From positions 1 through 55,826 of the forward strand of contig JAJRQG010000158.1 in the NCBI GenBank assembly GCA_024280395.1: 55,826 nt of DNA. Reading direction: 5' to 3'. Origin of the DNA: Gammaproteobacteria bacterium. GTDB taxonomy: Bacteria > Pseudomonadota > Gammaproteobacteria > Xanthomonadales > Marinicellaceae. Shown in pieces: positions 28,822 to 37,728 of this stretch. The notes beneath the pieces are model-generated. The model was given only the letters and a program-made list of their open reading frames with translations. It did not search any database and had not been told where the DNA came from. Position numbers and translations under genes: made by a program. Every line of letters starts with the position of its first letter. The first letter of the stretch is position 1.

Positions 28822-29019
28822 ATGGCAGTACAAAAAAGCCGTAAAACACCATCAAAAGTTGGCATGAGACGTTCTCATGATCATTTGAAAGCACGTACAT
28901 TATCAACAGACCCTGAAAGTGGTGAAGTTCATATTCGTCACCATGTAACTGCTGAAGGCTATTACAAAGGTCAAAAAGTTATCGATATGGCTGATGACTT
29001 TTTAGAAGATCAAGAATAA
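28822..29019 (+). CDS. rpmF: 50S ribosomal protein L32
   Basis: The 65-residue protein starts with [20 protein letters not shown], the L32 signature. The C-terminal half ([15 protein letters not shown]) is also typical of the cysteine-free L32 type found in gammaproteobacteria. A GGAG Shine-Dalgarno precedes the ATG. It is followed by a strong terminator that separates it from plsX. Confidence 0.97.
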   Translation: MAVQKSRKTPSKVGMRRSHDHLKARTLSTDPESGEVHIRHHVTAEGYYKGQKVIDMADDFLEDQE

Positions 29020-29064
29020 TTAAATACTGTCTTAGTGTAACTAAGGCATAAATAGAGTTAAAAG

Positions 29065-29096
29065 ACGGAGCTTAATTTTTTAGGCTCCGTTTTTTT
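29065..29096 (+). terminator. Rho-independent terminator after rpmF
   Basis: ACGGAGC (29065-29071) pairs with GCTCCGT (29084-29090), followed by a T run to 29096. It lies 45 bases past the rpmF stop and just before the plsX promoter. Confidence 0.9.
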
Positions 29097-29116
29097 ATGG
29101 AATTTAAAATACAATT

Positions 29117-29145
29117 TTGTGTCTATATCTTTTTAGCGGTATAAT
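29117..29145 (+). promoter_or_regulatory. plsX promoter with near-leaderless start
   Basis: TTGTGT (29117-29122) and TATAAT (29140-29145) are exactly 17 bases apart. Transcription would begin near 29152, only about three bases before the plsX ATG at 29155. No Shine-Dalgarno can fit in such a leader. Confidence 0.6.
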
Positions 29146-29154
29146 CTATAAATT

Positions 29155-30159
29155 ATGGAAAACAAAAGTTTAAAAATTGTAAGAAAAACCACCACAATTG
29201 CTGTCGATTTAATGGGTGGTGACGATTATCCTGATGTACGCCTTGACACATTGTTGGCGGTTTCAAAATCTCAACCAGACATTAAATTCAAGGTTTTTGT
29301 ATCAAAAAGCTATTTAGATACAATATCACCTAGGATTGCTCAATTAGATGAGAAAACAATTGAGTTTCTTGCTTGTGGACGTTCTGTTTCAATGGCTGAG
29401 TCTCCTTTTAGTGCATTGCGCCAAAAACGAGAATCCAGTTTGTCTCTAGCAATTAAAGATGTTGCTGATAAGAAATCTAATATTTGTGTTACTGCGGGTA
29501 ATACCGGAGCAATGGTGGCCTTGTCAAAATATTGGTTAAATCCTTTGTATGATATTGAGCGCCCAGTTCTAGCTACATTGCTTCCCAGCAAGTCTAAACG
29601 GACTTTGCTGTTGGATGTTGGTGCGACTATTGACGCTAGAGCTGATGAATTGTACAATTTTGCCAGAATTGGCAGTGCTTGGCAAACGGCTTTTAATGGT
29701 GTTACTAATCCCACAATTGCCTTACTAAATGTAGGAACAGAAAAGAACAAAGGCGATGACACGGTTAAGCAAGCCGATGTGATGTTGGGCGAATCTAATT
29801 TAAATTACAAAGGATTTTGTGAAGGCACACATTTATTCAATGGTTTTGCAGATGTTATTTGTTGTAATGGATTTGTGGGGAACATAACATTAAAATCCTG
29901 TGAAGCTATGGCATCATTCATCAAAAATGAAAGTAGCGACCCTGCAAAAGCAACAATCTGGCAAAAAATAAAAAAAGGAATGCGGATTATTGAGCCTGAT
30001 AAGTATAATGGAGCGCTTTTATTGGGTTTTGATGGTTTAATCATTAAGAGCCATGGCGATTGTAATGCGTTGGGGTTTGATGCTGCGTTGCACCAAGCTT
30101 TCAATATGGCGCAACAACCCATAATAACGAAAATGATAAAAATACTGGAGAAATCATAA
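29155..30159 (+). CDS. plsX: Phosphate acyltransferase PlsX
   Basis: The 334-residue enzyme makes acyl-phosphate from acyl-ACP, feeding phospholipid synthesis by PlsY. Visible family blocks are TTIAVDLMGGDDYPDVRLDT, VTAGNTGAMVALSKYWL, LLDVGATIDARADELYNFAR and LLGFDGLIIKSHGDC. It leads the fab cluster, and fabH begins at the base after its stop codon. Confidence 0.94.
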   Translation: MENKSLKIVRKTTTIAVDLMGGDDYPDVRLDTLLAVSKSQPDIKFKVFVSKSYLDTISPRIAQLDEKTIEFLACGRSVSMAESPFSALRQKRESSLSLAIKDVADKKSNICVTAGNTGAMVALSKYWLNPLYDIERPVLATLLPSKSKRTLLLDVGATIDARADELYNFARIGSAWQTAFNGVTNPTIALLNVGTEKNKGDDTVKQADVMLGESNLNYKGFCEGTHLFNGFADVICCNGFVGNITLKSCEAMASFIKNESSDPAKATIWQKIKKGMRIIEPDKYNGALLLGFDGLIIKSHGDCNALGFDAALHQAFNMAQQPIITKMIKILEKS

Positions 30160-31131
30160 ATGACAATTTACTCAAAAATCATTGGTACAGGAAGATACCT
30201 ACCAGAACAAGTATTAACCAACGCCGATTTAGAGAAAATTGTCGATACAAATGACCAGTGGATTCAAGAACGAACCGGTATTAAGCAAAGGCACAAAGCA
30301 GCAGATGGAGAATACACATCGGATCTATCTTATGAAGCTTCGCTTAAAGCATTAGAAGCTGCGGGAATAGAGGCTTCTGATTTAGATATGATTATTGTTG
30401 GAACCACGACGCCAGATTTGATTTTTCCAAGTACAGCTTGTTTGCTACAAAGCAAACTGGGTTGTTTGGGCATTGCTGCATTTGATGTAAACGCAGCTTG
30501 TAGTAGTTTTATCTATGGATTAAGTGTTGCTGATCAATATATTAAGTCAGGAATGCATAAAAGAATATTGGTTGTGGGCGCAGAAACTCTTACCAGAATA
30601 ATAAACTGGAAAGACAGAACCACGGCAGTACTTTTTGGTGATGGTGCTGGAGCAGTAGTCATAGAAGCCAGTGAAGAAGTGGGTATATTATCGACACATA
30701 TTCATGCCAATGGTGATTATGCAGACTTATTAACCACCAATAAAGGTCCGTCAAGAGGTATGGATGATTCAACTACTGGCCCAATTGCCATTATGATGAA
30801 AGGCAATGAAGTATTTAAGGTGGCAGTTAAAACTCTTGGTCGCATAGTCGATGAAACCTTGGCACACAATAATATGGAAAAATCTGATATTGATTGGTTG
30901 GTTCCTCATCAAGCCAATTTGCGTATTATTACAGCAACGGCCAAGAAACTCAAGATGGATATGAGTCAAGTGGTCGTCACAGTAGATCAAACAGGCAATA
31001 CATCAGCGGCAACCGTGCCAATGGCACTAGATGTGGCGGTAAGAGATGGAAGAATTAAACGCGGTCAAACTATTTTGTTAGAAGCCTTTGGCGGCGGATT
31101 TACGTGGGGTTCAGCATTAATTAAATACTAA
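30160..31131 (+). CDS. fabH: 3-oxoacyl-ACP synthase III (KAS III)
   Basis: The 323-residue condensing enzyme starts fatty-acid synthesis by joining acetyl-CoA and malonyl-ACP. Catalytic Cys114 lies in VNAACSSF, the histidine in VPHQANLRI and the asparagine in [11 protein letters not shown]. The starting segment [20 protein letters not shown] is typical. It abuts plsX directly. A repeat element (31177-31292) separates it from fabD, so continuity of the transcript is uncertain. Confidence 0.95.
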   Translation: MTIYSKIIGTGRYLPEQVLTNADLEKIVDTNDQWIQERTGIKQRHKAADGEYTSDLSYEASLKALEAAGIEASDLDMIIVGTTTPDLIFPSTACLLQSKLGCLGIAAFDVNAACSSFIYGLSVADQYIKSGMHKRILVVGAETLTRIINWKDRTTAVLFGDGAGAVVIEASEEVGILSTHIHANGDYADLLTTNKGPSRGMDDSTTGPIAIMMKGNEVFKVAVKTLGRIVDETLAHNNMEKSDIDWLVPHQANLRIITATAKKLKMDMSQVVVTVDQTGNTSAATVPMALDVAVRDGRIKRGQTILLEAFGGGFTWGSALIKY

Positions 31132-31176
31132 CCGTACAATTCTAAGCACAATTGAATAAAACAATAATTATAACTG

Positions 31177-31292
31177 CTCACACCCGCCGTCATTACCGCG
31201 TAGGCGGTAATCCATTTAAAATGATACGAATATCACTTTAAATGATATAAATTCACAATAGATTCCCGCCTTCGCGGGAATGATGGGGTGAG
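31177..31292. repeat. Paired REP hairpins (REPIN-like) between fabH and fabD
   Basis: Two palindromic units face each other. ATTACCGC-GTAG-GCGGTAAT (31192-31211) has an eight-base stem, and 31262-31281 forms the same kind of hairpin with stem ATTCCCGC/GCGGGAAT and loop CTTC. Flanking CTCACACCC (31177-31185) and GGGGTGAG (31285-31292) extend the symmetry. Together they form the two-hairpin REPIN layout known from bacterial dispersed repeats. Confidence 0.75.
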
Positions 31293-31332
31293 TAGTTACC
31301 AATAATTTTAAATTTATAAAGGGGACAACTTT

Positions 31333-32274
31333 ATGAACAACCTAGCATTTGTCTTTCCAGGACAAGGTTCTCAAGCTGTTGGTATGCTTGATGATTTGTA
31401 TGCCACTTATCCACAAATTCAGCATCAATTTGCCCGTGCAAGTGATGTATTGAATTTGGATTTAATGGAAATGGTGGCAATCGATTCACACAATCAACTC
31501 AATTTAACTGAATATACCCAACCAGCATTGCTAGCCACATCTGTGGCTATTTGGAACCTTTGGAAAGAAAAATCTGATATTCGACCCACCTACATGGCTG
31601 GACATTCATTGGGTGAATATTCGGCCTTAGTTTGTGCTGGAGCTTTGGACTTTGAAGAAGCAGTATTGTTGACCCATAAACGTGGACAATACATGCAACA
31701 AGCGGTTCCCGCAGGAACAGGAGCTATGGCTGCGGTATTGGGATTAAGTGATGAACAAGTCATTGAGATTTGCCGCGATGCTGATGCCACAGGCAATGTA
31801 ACGGCTGCTAATTTTAATTCACCGGGTCAAGTGGTTATATCAGGTTCAAAAGAATCTGTCGAAAAAGCCAGTGAGTTGGCTAAAGCTGCAGGGGCCAAGC
31901 GAGTTATGCCACTACCAGTTAGTGTACCTTCCCATTGCCAGTTAATGATACCAGCAGCTGAAAAATTGGCAGAGGACTTAACAACCATAAACATAAAATC
32001 ACCTGAAATACCCGTTATCCACAATGTTGATGTATTGGCACATATCTCTCCTGAGAAAATCAAACAATCCTTAATAGAACAATTATATAAATCGGTTAAT
32101 TGGTCGCAAACCAATCAATTTTTTATGGACAAACACATCGAAAATATCATTGAATGTGGCCCCAACAAGGTATTGTCAGGATTGGCAAAACGCACAAACC
32201 GCAAATGGAACATCTACCCGTTAAACACAACAAAAGGTTTTGAAAAAGCCTTAACATTAGGTTCAGAAAAATGA
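31333..32274 (+). CDS. fabD: Malonyl-CoA:ACP transacylase
   Basis: The 313-residue enzyme loads malonate onto acyl carrier protein. The nucleophile Ser92 lies in GHSLGE, and the catalytic histidine in VPSHCQLM. The opening FVFPGQGSQAVGML is the family hallmark. Its stop overlaps the fabG start by four bases (ATGA). AAGG(GG)A stands before the ATG. Confidence 0.95.
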   Translation: MNNLAFVFPGQGSQAVGMLDDLYATYPQIQHQFARASDVLNLDLMEMVAIDSHNQLNLTEYTQPALLATSVAIWNLWKEKSDIRPTYMAGHSLGEYSALVCAGALDFEEAVLLTHKRGQYMQQAVPAGTGAMAAVLGLSDEQVIEICRDADATGNVTAANFNSPGQVVISGSKESVEKASELAKAAGAKRVMPLPVSVPSHCQLMIPAAEKLAEDLTTINIKSPEIPVIHNVDVLAHISPEKIKQSLIEQLYKSVNWSQTNQFFMDKHIENIIECGPNKVLSGLAKRTNRKWNIYPLNTTKGFEKALTLGSEK

Positions 32275-33011
32275 ATATTACAATCAAAGATCAAGTGGCT
32301 TTAGTTACAGGCGCATCACGTGGAATTGGCGCAGCCATTGCAAAGACATTAATTGAGGCAGGTGCCTATGTTATTGGAACAGCCACCAGTCAAGCTGGCG
32401 CAGATGCTATTTCTGAGAGCTTGGGTGATAATGGTATTGGAAAAGTATTAAATGTTAGCGATGCGGACTCAATCGCGACATTAATGGCCGATTTAAAAGC
32501 AGCAAAAAGATTGCCAACTATTCTGGTCAATAATGCAGGGGTTTCTAAAGACAATTTATTGATGCGTTTAAAAGACGATGAATGGGACTTCATCATGGAT
32601 ACCAATTTAAAATCTATTTACCGCATGAGCAAAGCTTGTATTCGACCCATGATGAAAGCCAGAACGGGAAGAATCATCACCATTGGTTCGGTTATCGGTT
32701 CGATGGGCAATCCAGGACAAAGTGTCTATGCAGCAGCCAAAGCAGGGTTAATCGGGTTTTCTAAATCATTGGCCAAAGAAATCGGCTCAAGAAATATCAC
32801 AGTTAATGTTATTGCGCCCGGATTTATCCAAACCGATATGACCAAAAACTTAGACGAAGACAACAAAGCAGCCATGGCCAGTACCATTCCATTGGGTAAA
32901 TTGGGTGAAGCTCAAGACATCGCCAATGCCGTATTGTTCTTGGCATCGGATATGGGAAGGTACATCACTGGCGAAACCATCCACGTAAACGGCGGCATGC
33001 TTATGAATTAA
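32271..33011 (+). CDS. fabG: 3-oxoacyl-ACP reductase
   Basis: The 246-residue short-chain dehydrogenase performs the NADPH-dependent reduction in fatty-acid elongation. It shows the cofactor motif TGASRGIG (13-20), NNAG (87-90), and the catalytic Ser140, Tyr153 and Lys157 (YxxxK). The C-terminus GETIHVNGGMLMN is normal in length. It is translationally coupled to fabD. The stop codon lies inside the left arm of an inverted-repeat element, and acpP/fabF, which usually follow, are absent. Confidence 0.95.
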   Translation: MNITIKDQVALVTGASRGIGAAIAKTLIEAGAYVIGTATSQAGADAISESLGDNGIGKVLNVSDADSIATLMADLKAAKRLPTILVNNAGVSKDNLLMRLKDDEWDFIMDTNLKSIYRMSKACIRPMMKARTGRIITIGSVIGSMGNPGQSVYAAAKAGLIGFSKSLAKEIGSRNITVNVIAPGFIQTDMTKNLDEDNKAAMASTIPLGKLGEAQDIANAVLFLASDMGRYITGETIHVNGGMLMN

Positions 33012-33127
33012 CGCTTAGATTGCACCATAAACTCCCTCTCTCTGCGTTAAAAATACTCATGTATACTTATACACTCACATTTTAAGCCTTGATAGAGAAA
33101 GTTTCTGGTGCAATCTAAGCGTTAATT
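33006..33127. repeat. 122-base element with perfect 22-base terminal inverted repeats
   Basis: Bases 33006-33027 (AATTAACGCTTAGATTGC and four more) are the exact reverse complement of 33106-33127. The inner parts also pair imperfectly, for example around the TTAAAA tracts. The fabG stop codon (33009-33011) is within the left arm. It could be a small MITE, or a strong mRNA hairpin closing the fab operon. No T run follows. Confidence 0.75.
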
Positions 33128-33195
33128 GGTTTTTAGCAAAACCGTCATTTCTTTCGAAGTCATGAATCTCGTGAAATAAACAATATTGATAAATT

Positions 33196-33630
33196 ATGAG
33201 CATACCTAACTACGGAAAAAAACTAATCAAAGACGGCGTGTTGATTGTAGAACCAAGGCTTATTCACTCACACGATTTCCAACAAATATGGTCTCCCGAT
33301 TTTATGGAGTCGATTGTTTTTATTTCAGCGGCCAAAGACAAATACACCTCCTCTTTGAATTTTTTCTGGCAATCTATTTTTCATATGCGAGAAGTGACCA
33401 ATCAAGCCCAAGCCGAAGAAATATTTACATCCACACACTTATATAAAGTTACATTAGAACAAGCCAAAGAAAAAATAAAACAAACCACACCAAAATGGTT
33501 TGATGAGCACGCAGATTTGATTCCTCACGCTAAGTGGTCACATATTATTTGGAATGATAGCAACGATGTTTTCATTACTTTTGAAGATGAAGAAATGTAT
33601 TATGGATGGGGTTGGGATTGTACTTTGTAA
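33196..33630 (+). CDS. Hypothetical protein between repeat elements
   Basis: The 144-residue soluble protein is acidic and rich in aromatic residues, ending EMYYGWGWDCTL. It has no signal peptide or membrane helix. I do not recognise a family. The frame has good coding character (no run of rare composition), but no clear Shine-Dalgarno precedes the ATG. It lies between a 122-base inverted-repeat element and a REP pair, where acpP would be expected after fabG, so it may have been inserted or shuffled here. Confidence 0.6.
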   Translation: MSIPNYGKKLIKDGVLIVEPRLIHSHDFQQIWSPDFMESIVFISAAKDKYTSSLNFFWQSIFHMREVTNQAQAEEIFTSTHLYKVTLEQAKEKIKQTTPKWFDEHADLIPHAKWSHIIWNDSNDVFITFEDEEMYYGWGWDCTL

Positions 33631-33683
33631 TGGTTAATGGTGAATTATTAATGAAAAATATATTGTATAGACACAAGTCAATC

Positions 33684-33760
33684 GTCATTGCCGCGAAAGC
33701 GGAAATCCATAAGAACTCAAAAAAGAACAGTTAGATTTCCGCCTTCGCGGGAATCACGAA
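33684..33760. repeat. Second REP hairpin pair
   Basis: A left unit containing CCGC-GAAA-GCGG (about 33691-33702) and a right unit at 33734-33755 (stem GATTtCCGC/GCGGgAATC, loop CTTC) share the GTCATT and CCGCCTTCGCGGGAAT sequence of the repeat at 31177-31292. This makes it a second copy of the same family, 2.5 kb away. Confidence 0.7.
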
Positions 33761-33785
33761 TAGGTAAAGTTTTAGACACAAAAAA

Positions 33786-33808
33786 ACCCGATAAAATCGG
33801 GTTTTTTT
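33786..33808 (-). terminator. Terminator of rplU-rpmA, usable in both directions
   Basis: ACCCGAT (33786-33792) and ATCGGGT (33796-33802) form a perfect stem. It is flanked by A on the left and T on the right, so it is a U-tailed terminator on either strand. It lies just past the rpmA stop on the minus strand. Confidence 0.9.
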
Positions 33809-33829
33809 ATTTTAAAAGTATTTAAAATC

Positions 33830-34084
33830 TTAAGCAATGATATTTATATGCTGACGATTTTTTGGTCCTTTTTTAGCAAATTTAACAACACCATCTTTTA
33901 ATGCAAAAAGTGTGTGGTCTTTGCCTATACCAACATTTACACCAGGATGAACCTTTGTGCCACGTTGACGGATTAATATGTTTCCTGCCAATACTGCTTC
34001 GCCGCCATATTTTTTAACGCCGAGGTATTTGGGATTCGAATCGCGGCCATTCTTGGTACTACCCGCTGCTTTCTTATGTGCCAT
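33830..34084 (-). CDS. rpmA: 50S ribosomal protein L27
   Basis: The 84-residue protein begins with [20 protein letters not shown], the unmistakable L27 N-terminus that reaches into the peptidyl-transferase centre. It follows rplU by ten bases, as usual. The GTPase gene obgE, often next in line, is missing here, and a terminator ends the unit. Confidence 0.98.
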   Translation of the reverse strand: MAHKKAAGSTKNGRDSNPKYLGVKKYGGEAVLAGNILIRQRGTKVHPGVNVGIGKDHTLFALKDGVVKFAKKGPKNRQHINIIA

Positions 34085-34094
34085 GTCTTTGCTC

Positions 34095-34406
34095 CTAAGC
34101 TTTAATTGATTTAATCTTAATTTCAGAATAACTTTGACGGTGACCCATTTGCTTCATGTGGTGCTTACGTCTCTTAAACTTGATAATTCTTACTTTCTTA
34201 GAACGTCCGTTGCTCATTACTTCAGCTTTAACTAATGCCCCTTTTACATGAGGTGTACCTACTGAAATTTTTTCTCCATCTGAAGTCATCAAGATTTCAC
34301 TAAAATCGATTTTAGCACCTTCTTCAAGACCCAATTTTTCAACACGAAGAACATCGCCTTCTTTAACTCTGTACTGTTTGCCACCAGTAAATATTACTGC
34401 ATGCAT
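34095..34406 (-). CDS. rplU: 50S ribosomal protein L21
   Basis: The 103-residue protein opens [20 protein letters not shown] and contains [20 protein letters not shown], the conserved L21 RNA-binding segment. It is first in a two-gene operon with rpmA. A TTGACC/TAAAAT promoter about 100 bases upstream gives a leader that could fold (see the regulatory entry). Confidence 0.98.
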   Translation of the reverse strand: MHAVIFTGGKQYRVKEGDVLRVEKLGLEEGAKIDFSEILMTSDGEKISVGTPHVKGALVKAEVMSNGRSKKVRIIKFKRRKHHMKQMGHRQSYSEIKIKSIKA

Positions 34407-34843
34407 GATTTTTCTCCAAAAAATATTTATATAAAATGAGGTTTAAAACCTCTAACGCTACGGTCAATGTAATCAATGCAGACAAGACCATAAGCTACAA
34501 GGACGGCGATTTTACTGGTTTGTTATGATGTGGTCAACTTAAAATGTGTAATATTCACATAAGAACCCAGAAAAGCACAATATTGTCATTGGTTGATGCT
34601 GAGATTTAGAAGTTCAACACGATTATTCTAACTTGTTTTTCATCTATAAGTCAACTTGATTTCTTTCGTTGGACTCCGTGCCTCTGTAACTAACCCTACA
34701 GTTCAAATTACAATAAAATCTTCGTGAAACTTTGCACCATCTTTGCGACCTTTGCATTCCTTCTTTTAGATTTTGATTTATCTTTAGCAAACTTATCAAA
34801 AATAAGCTAAACTACTTGGTTTCCTGAAATAAAATAAACATCC
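34407..34843. other. 437-base divergent gap between rplU and uvrA
   Basis: The left third holds the rplU promoter and leader. The rest contains no credible gene. At 34723-34758 the hexamer CTTTGC occurs three times (34730, 34741, 34750), resembling low-complexity intergenic repeats seen in other genomes. No uvrA promoter is convincing; a TAAAAT lies close to the uvrA ATG. Confidence 0.5.
34509..34537 (-). promoter_or_regulatory. Promoter of rplU-rpmA
   Basis: Read on the minus strand, TTGACC (34537-34532) and TAAAAT (34514-34509) are 17 bases apart. Transcription would start near 34502, giving a leader of about 95 bases. In it, GCTTATGGTC and GACCGTAGC can pair with one bulge, which might serve ribosomal-protein feedback; that is only an inference. 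Confidence 0.55.
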
Positions 34844-37666
34844 ATGAAATACATCTCTTTACGCGGTGCACGTACCCATAATTTAAAGAACATTGACATT
34901 GATTTACCGCGCAATAAATTGATTGTGATTACTGGTTTATCGGGTTCAGGTAAATCATCATTGGCTTTTGATACGATTTATGCCGAAGGGCAAAGGCGTT
35001 ATGTGGAGTCATTATCGGCTTATGCACGTCAATTTTTATCTTTGATGCCCAAGCCAGATATTGACCATATTGAAGGGCTGTCTCCTGCTATTTCTATCGA
35101 ACAAAAATCCACTTCACACAATCCACGCTCAACTGTTGGAACCATTACTGAAATCAATGATTATTTGCGTTTATTGTATGCGCGTGTGGGAACTCCGTGT
35201 TGCCCCAAGCATGGAATTAAATTGGAAGCGCAAACCGTTTCAGAAATGGTGGATAGAATTCTGCAGTTGGATGATTCGCGCAAGTACATGATTTTGGCAC
35301 CGATTGTAAGAAATCGTAAAGGTGAACATTCTTTGTTGATGGAACAATTAATGAGCAGCGGTTATGTGCGTGTTCGTATTGATGGGCGCATTTATGACTT
35401 GGATGATCTGCCACCAATAAATAAAAAAATCAAACACAATATTGAAGCCGTGGTGGATCGTTTTAAAGTCAAACAGGAAATGGCACAAAGATTGGCGGAG
35501 TCGATTGAATCGGCCTTGGTGTTATCAGAAGGATTGGTGCAAGTGGTTTCATTTAATGACGAAGATGATGTTGAGCCAGTAGATGTGTTGTTCAGCGAGT
35601 TGTTTTCTTGTTCGGTATGTGATTATTCTTTAGAAGAATTAGAGCCGCGGTTGTTTTCATTCAACAATCCCAATGGTGCTTGTCCAGAATGTGATGGTTT
35701 GGGCATTAGCCAGTATTTCGATCCAGATAGAATTGTTGTGTCTTGGGATTTGTCCTTGGCAAAAGGGGCCATACGTGGTTGGGATAGACGCAATGGATTT
35801 TACTATCAAATGTTGATGGCTCTAAGCGAGCATTATGATTTTGATCTTGAGGCTCCTTTGAAGGATTTGCCTAAGAAAATTCAAGACATTATTTTATTTG
35901 GCTCTAAGGATAAAATCCTATTCAAATATGCTTCTGAAAAAATGGAATTTAACCGCATGCGTACGTTTGAAGGGATTGCCAACAACATGAAGCGTCGCTA
36001 CAAAGAAACCGAATCCAATATGGTTCGCGAAGAGCTGAATAAATACATTAGCGTTAAAAAATGTGATGTGTGCGATGGTGAAAGACTCAATGAAGCCGCT
36101 CGTAACGTGTTTGTTGCTGATAAATCTTTGCCGTTTGTGAATGCATTGTCCATTGCAGACTGTTTTGAATATTTCTGCAACTTGAAACTGGAGGGCAAGA
36201 AAGGAGAAATTGCCGATAAGATCCTCAAAGAAATCAAAGAACGTTTAGAATTTTTGGTTAATGTTGGATTGAATTATTTGTCGCTAGAACGCAATGCCAA
36301 TTCTTTGTCAGGTGGTGAGGCACAACGAATCAGATTGGCCAGTCAAATTGGTGCTGGGTTGGTAGGTGTGATGTATGTGTTGGATGAACCTTCGATTGGC
36401 TTGCACCAAAGAGACAATGAAAAGTTATTACAAACCCTAATTAAATTGCGCGATTTGGGCAATACAGTGATTGTGGTCGAGCACGATGAGGATGCGATAG
36501 CCAAGGCAGACCATGTGGTGGATATTGGTCCTGGTTCTGGTGTTCATGGTGGGCACATAACAGCACAAGGCACACCGCAACAGATAAAAGATAATCCTGA
36601 TTCAATTACGGGACAATATTTATCGGGCAAAAAGAAAATTGAAATACCAAAAAATAGAGTAAAAATTGCCAAGGACAAAGTGTTCACGCTCAAAGGGGCT
36701 ACGGGTAACAATCTAAAAAATGTTGATTTGAAAATACCAGCAGGATTATTTACCTGTGTTACAGGCGTGTCAGGTTCGGGTAAATCGACTTTAATCAATC
36801 AGACTTTTTATCGGGTATTGTCCTCAGAATTAAACCGCAATCAAAATAAGCCAGCTGCCTATAAATCGTTTGATAACATACACTTGTTCGATAAAGTGGT
36901 AGAAATCAACCAAAAAGCCATTGGGCGCACTCCTCGCTCTAACCCTGCAACTTACACACAATTATTTACGCCATTAAGAGAAATGTTCGCAGGAACACCT
37001 GAATCAAGAGCGCGTGGATACAAACCTGGACGCTTTAGTTTTAATGTTAAAGGCGGCCGTTGTGAGGCCTGTTCAGGCGATGGCTTGATTAAGGTAGAAA
37101 TGCACTTTTTGCCCGATGTTTATGTCACCTGTGATGTCTGTAAAGGCAAAAGATACAACCGAGAAACCTTGGATATTCGCTACAAAGGCAAGAATATCTA
37201 TGATGTGTTGAACATGACTATTGAAGAAGCTCAAATTTTCTTTGATGCGATTCCTACCATCAAAATGCGGCTTGATACTTTGATGGATGTTGGTTTGAGT
37301 TATATTACCTTGGGTCAAAATGCGACAACCTTATCCGGTGGTGAAGCACAACGCATAAAACTGGCGAAAGAACTGTCCAAACGCGATACAGGCAAAACCA
37401 TTTATATCTTAGATGAACCCACAACTGGTCTACATTTTGCAGACATAAAACAATTGCTCGCCGTATTGCATCATCTTCGCGATAAGGGCAATACCATTGT
37501 CGTGATTGAACATAACCTTGATGTAGTTAAAACTGCCGATTGGATTATTGATTTGGGTCCAGAAGGGGGTGATTTAGGAGGTAAAATTGTCGCTCAAGGC
37601 ACTCCAGAAGATGTATGTAAAAAATACAAAACCCATACCACGCATTTTTTGAAGAATATGATTTAA
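34844..37666 (+). CDS. uvrA: Excinuclease ABC subunit A
   Basis: The 940-residue DNA-damage sensor of nucleotide excision repair is full length. It has two ABC ATPase halves: Walker A in [11 protein letters not shown] near residue 30 and [11 protein letters not shown] in the second half, and two LSGGEAQRI signatures. The zinc modules are CSVC...CPEC and CEAC...CDVC. The UvrB-binding and insertion domains lie in between. No good LexA box is seen upstream. The stop codon lies in the loop of a perfect palindrome. Confidence 0.97.
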   Translation: MKYISLRGARTHNLKNIDIDLPRNKLIVITGLSGSGKSSLAFDTIYAEGQRRYVESLSAYARQFLSLMPKPDIDHIEGLSPAISIEQKSTSHNPRSTVGTITEINDYLRLLYARVGTPCCPKHGIKLEAQTVSEMVDRILQLDDSRKYMILAPIVRNRKGEHSLLMEQLMSSGYVRVRIDGRIYDLDDLPPINKKIKHNIEAVVDRFKVKQEMAQRLAESIESALVLSEGLVQVVSFNDEDDVEPVDVLFSELFSCSVCDYSLEELEPRLFSFNNPNGACPECDGLGISQYFDPDRIVVSWDLSLAKGAIRGWDRRNGFYYQMLMALSEHYDFDLEAPLKDLPKKIQDIILFGSKDKILFKYASEKMEFNRMRTFEGIANNMKRRYKETESNMVREELNKYISVKKCDVCDGERLNEAARNVFVADKSLPFVNALSIADCFEYFCNLKLEGKKGEIADKILKEIKERLEFLVNVGLNYLSLERNANSLSGGEAQRIRLASQIGAGLVGVMYVLDEPSIGLHQRDNEKLLQTLIKLRDLGNTVIVVEHDEDAIAKADHVVDIGPGSGVHGGHITAQGTPQQIKDNPDSITGQYLSGKKKIEIPKNRVKIAKDKVFTLKGATGNNLKNVDLKIPAGLFTCVTGVSGSGKSTLINQTFYRVLSSELNRNQNKPAAYKSFDNIHLFDKVVEINQKAIGRTPRSNPATYTQLFTPLREMFAGTPESRARGYKPGRFSFNVKGGRCEACSGDGLIKVEMHFLPDVYVTCDVCKGKRYNRETLDIRYKGKNIYDVLNMTIEEAQIFFDAIPTIKMRLDTLMDVGLSYITLGQNATTLSGGEAQRIKLAKELSKRDTGKTIYILDEPTTGLHFADIKQLLAVLHHLRDKGNTIVVIEHNLDVVKTADWIIDLGPEGGDLGGKIVAQGTPEDVCKKYKTHTTHFLKNMI

Positions 37667-37677
37667 TCATATTCTTC
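37651..37677. repeat. Palindrome over the uvrA stop codon
   Basis: GAAGAATATGAT (37651-37662) and ATCATATTCTTC (37666-37677) form a perfect 12-base stem with the loop TTA. It includes the end of uvrA. It has no T tail, so it is not a typical intrinsic terminator, although it could stabilise the mRNA end. Confidence 0.6.
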
Positions 37678-37728
37678 GCGTCACATTGATTCTAAATATT
37701 GGTGTGCTGTTTAACTTTATTAGACCAA

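Noticed and set aside
34407-34500. Known ribosomal-protein L21 leader element in front of rplU
   Set aside because: Only one short bulged pairing is possible and no described leader consensus can be matched by eye, so it is mentioned only within the promoter entry.
34684-34701. CTGT-N10-ACAG upstream of uvrA, resembling a LexA (SOS) box
   Set aside because: The LexA consensus has eight bases between the half-sites, and here there are ten. It also lies about 140 bases from the uvrA start.
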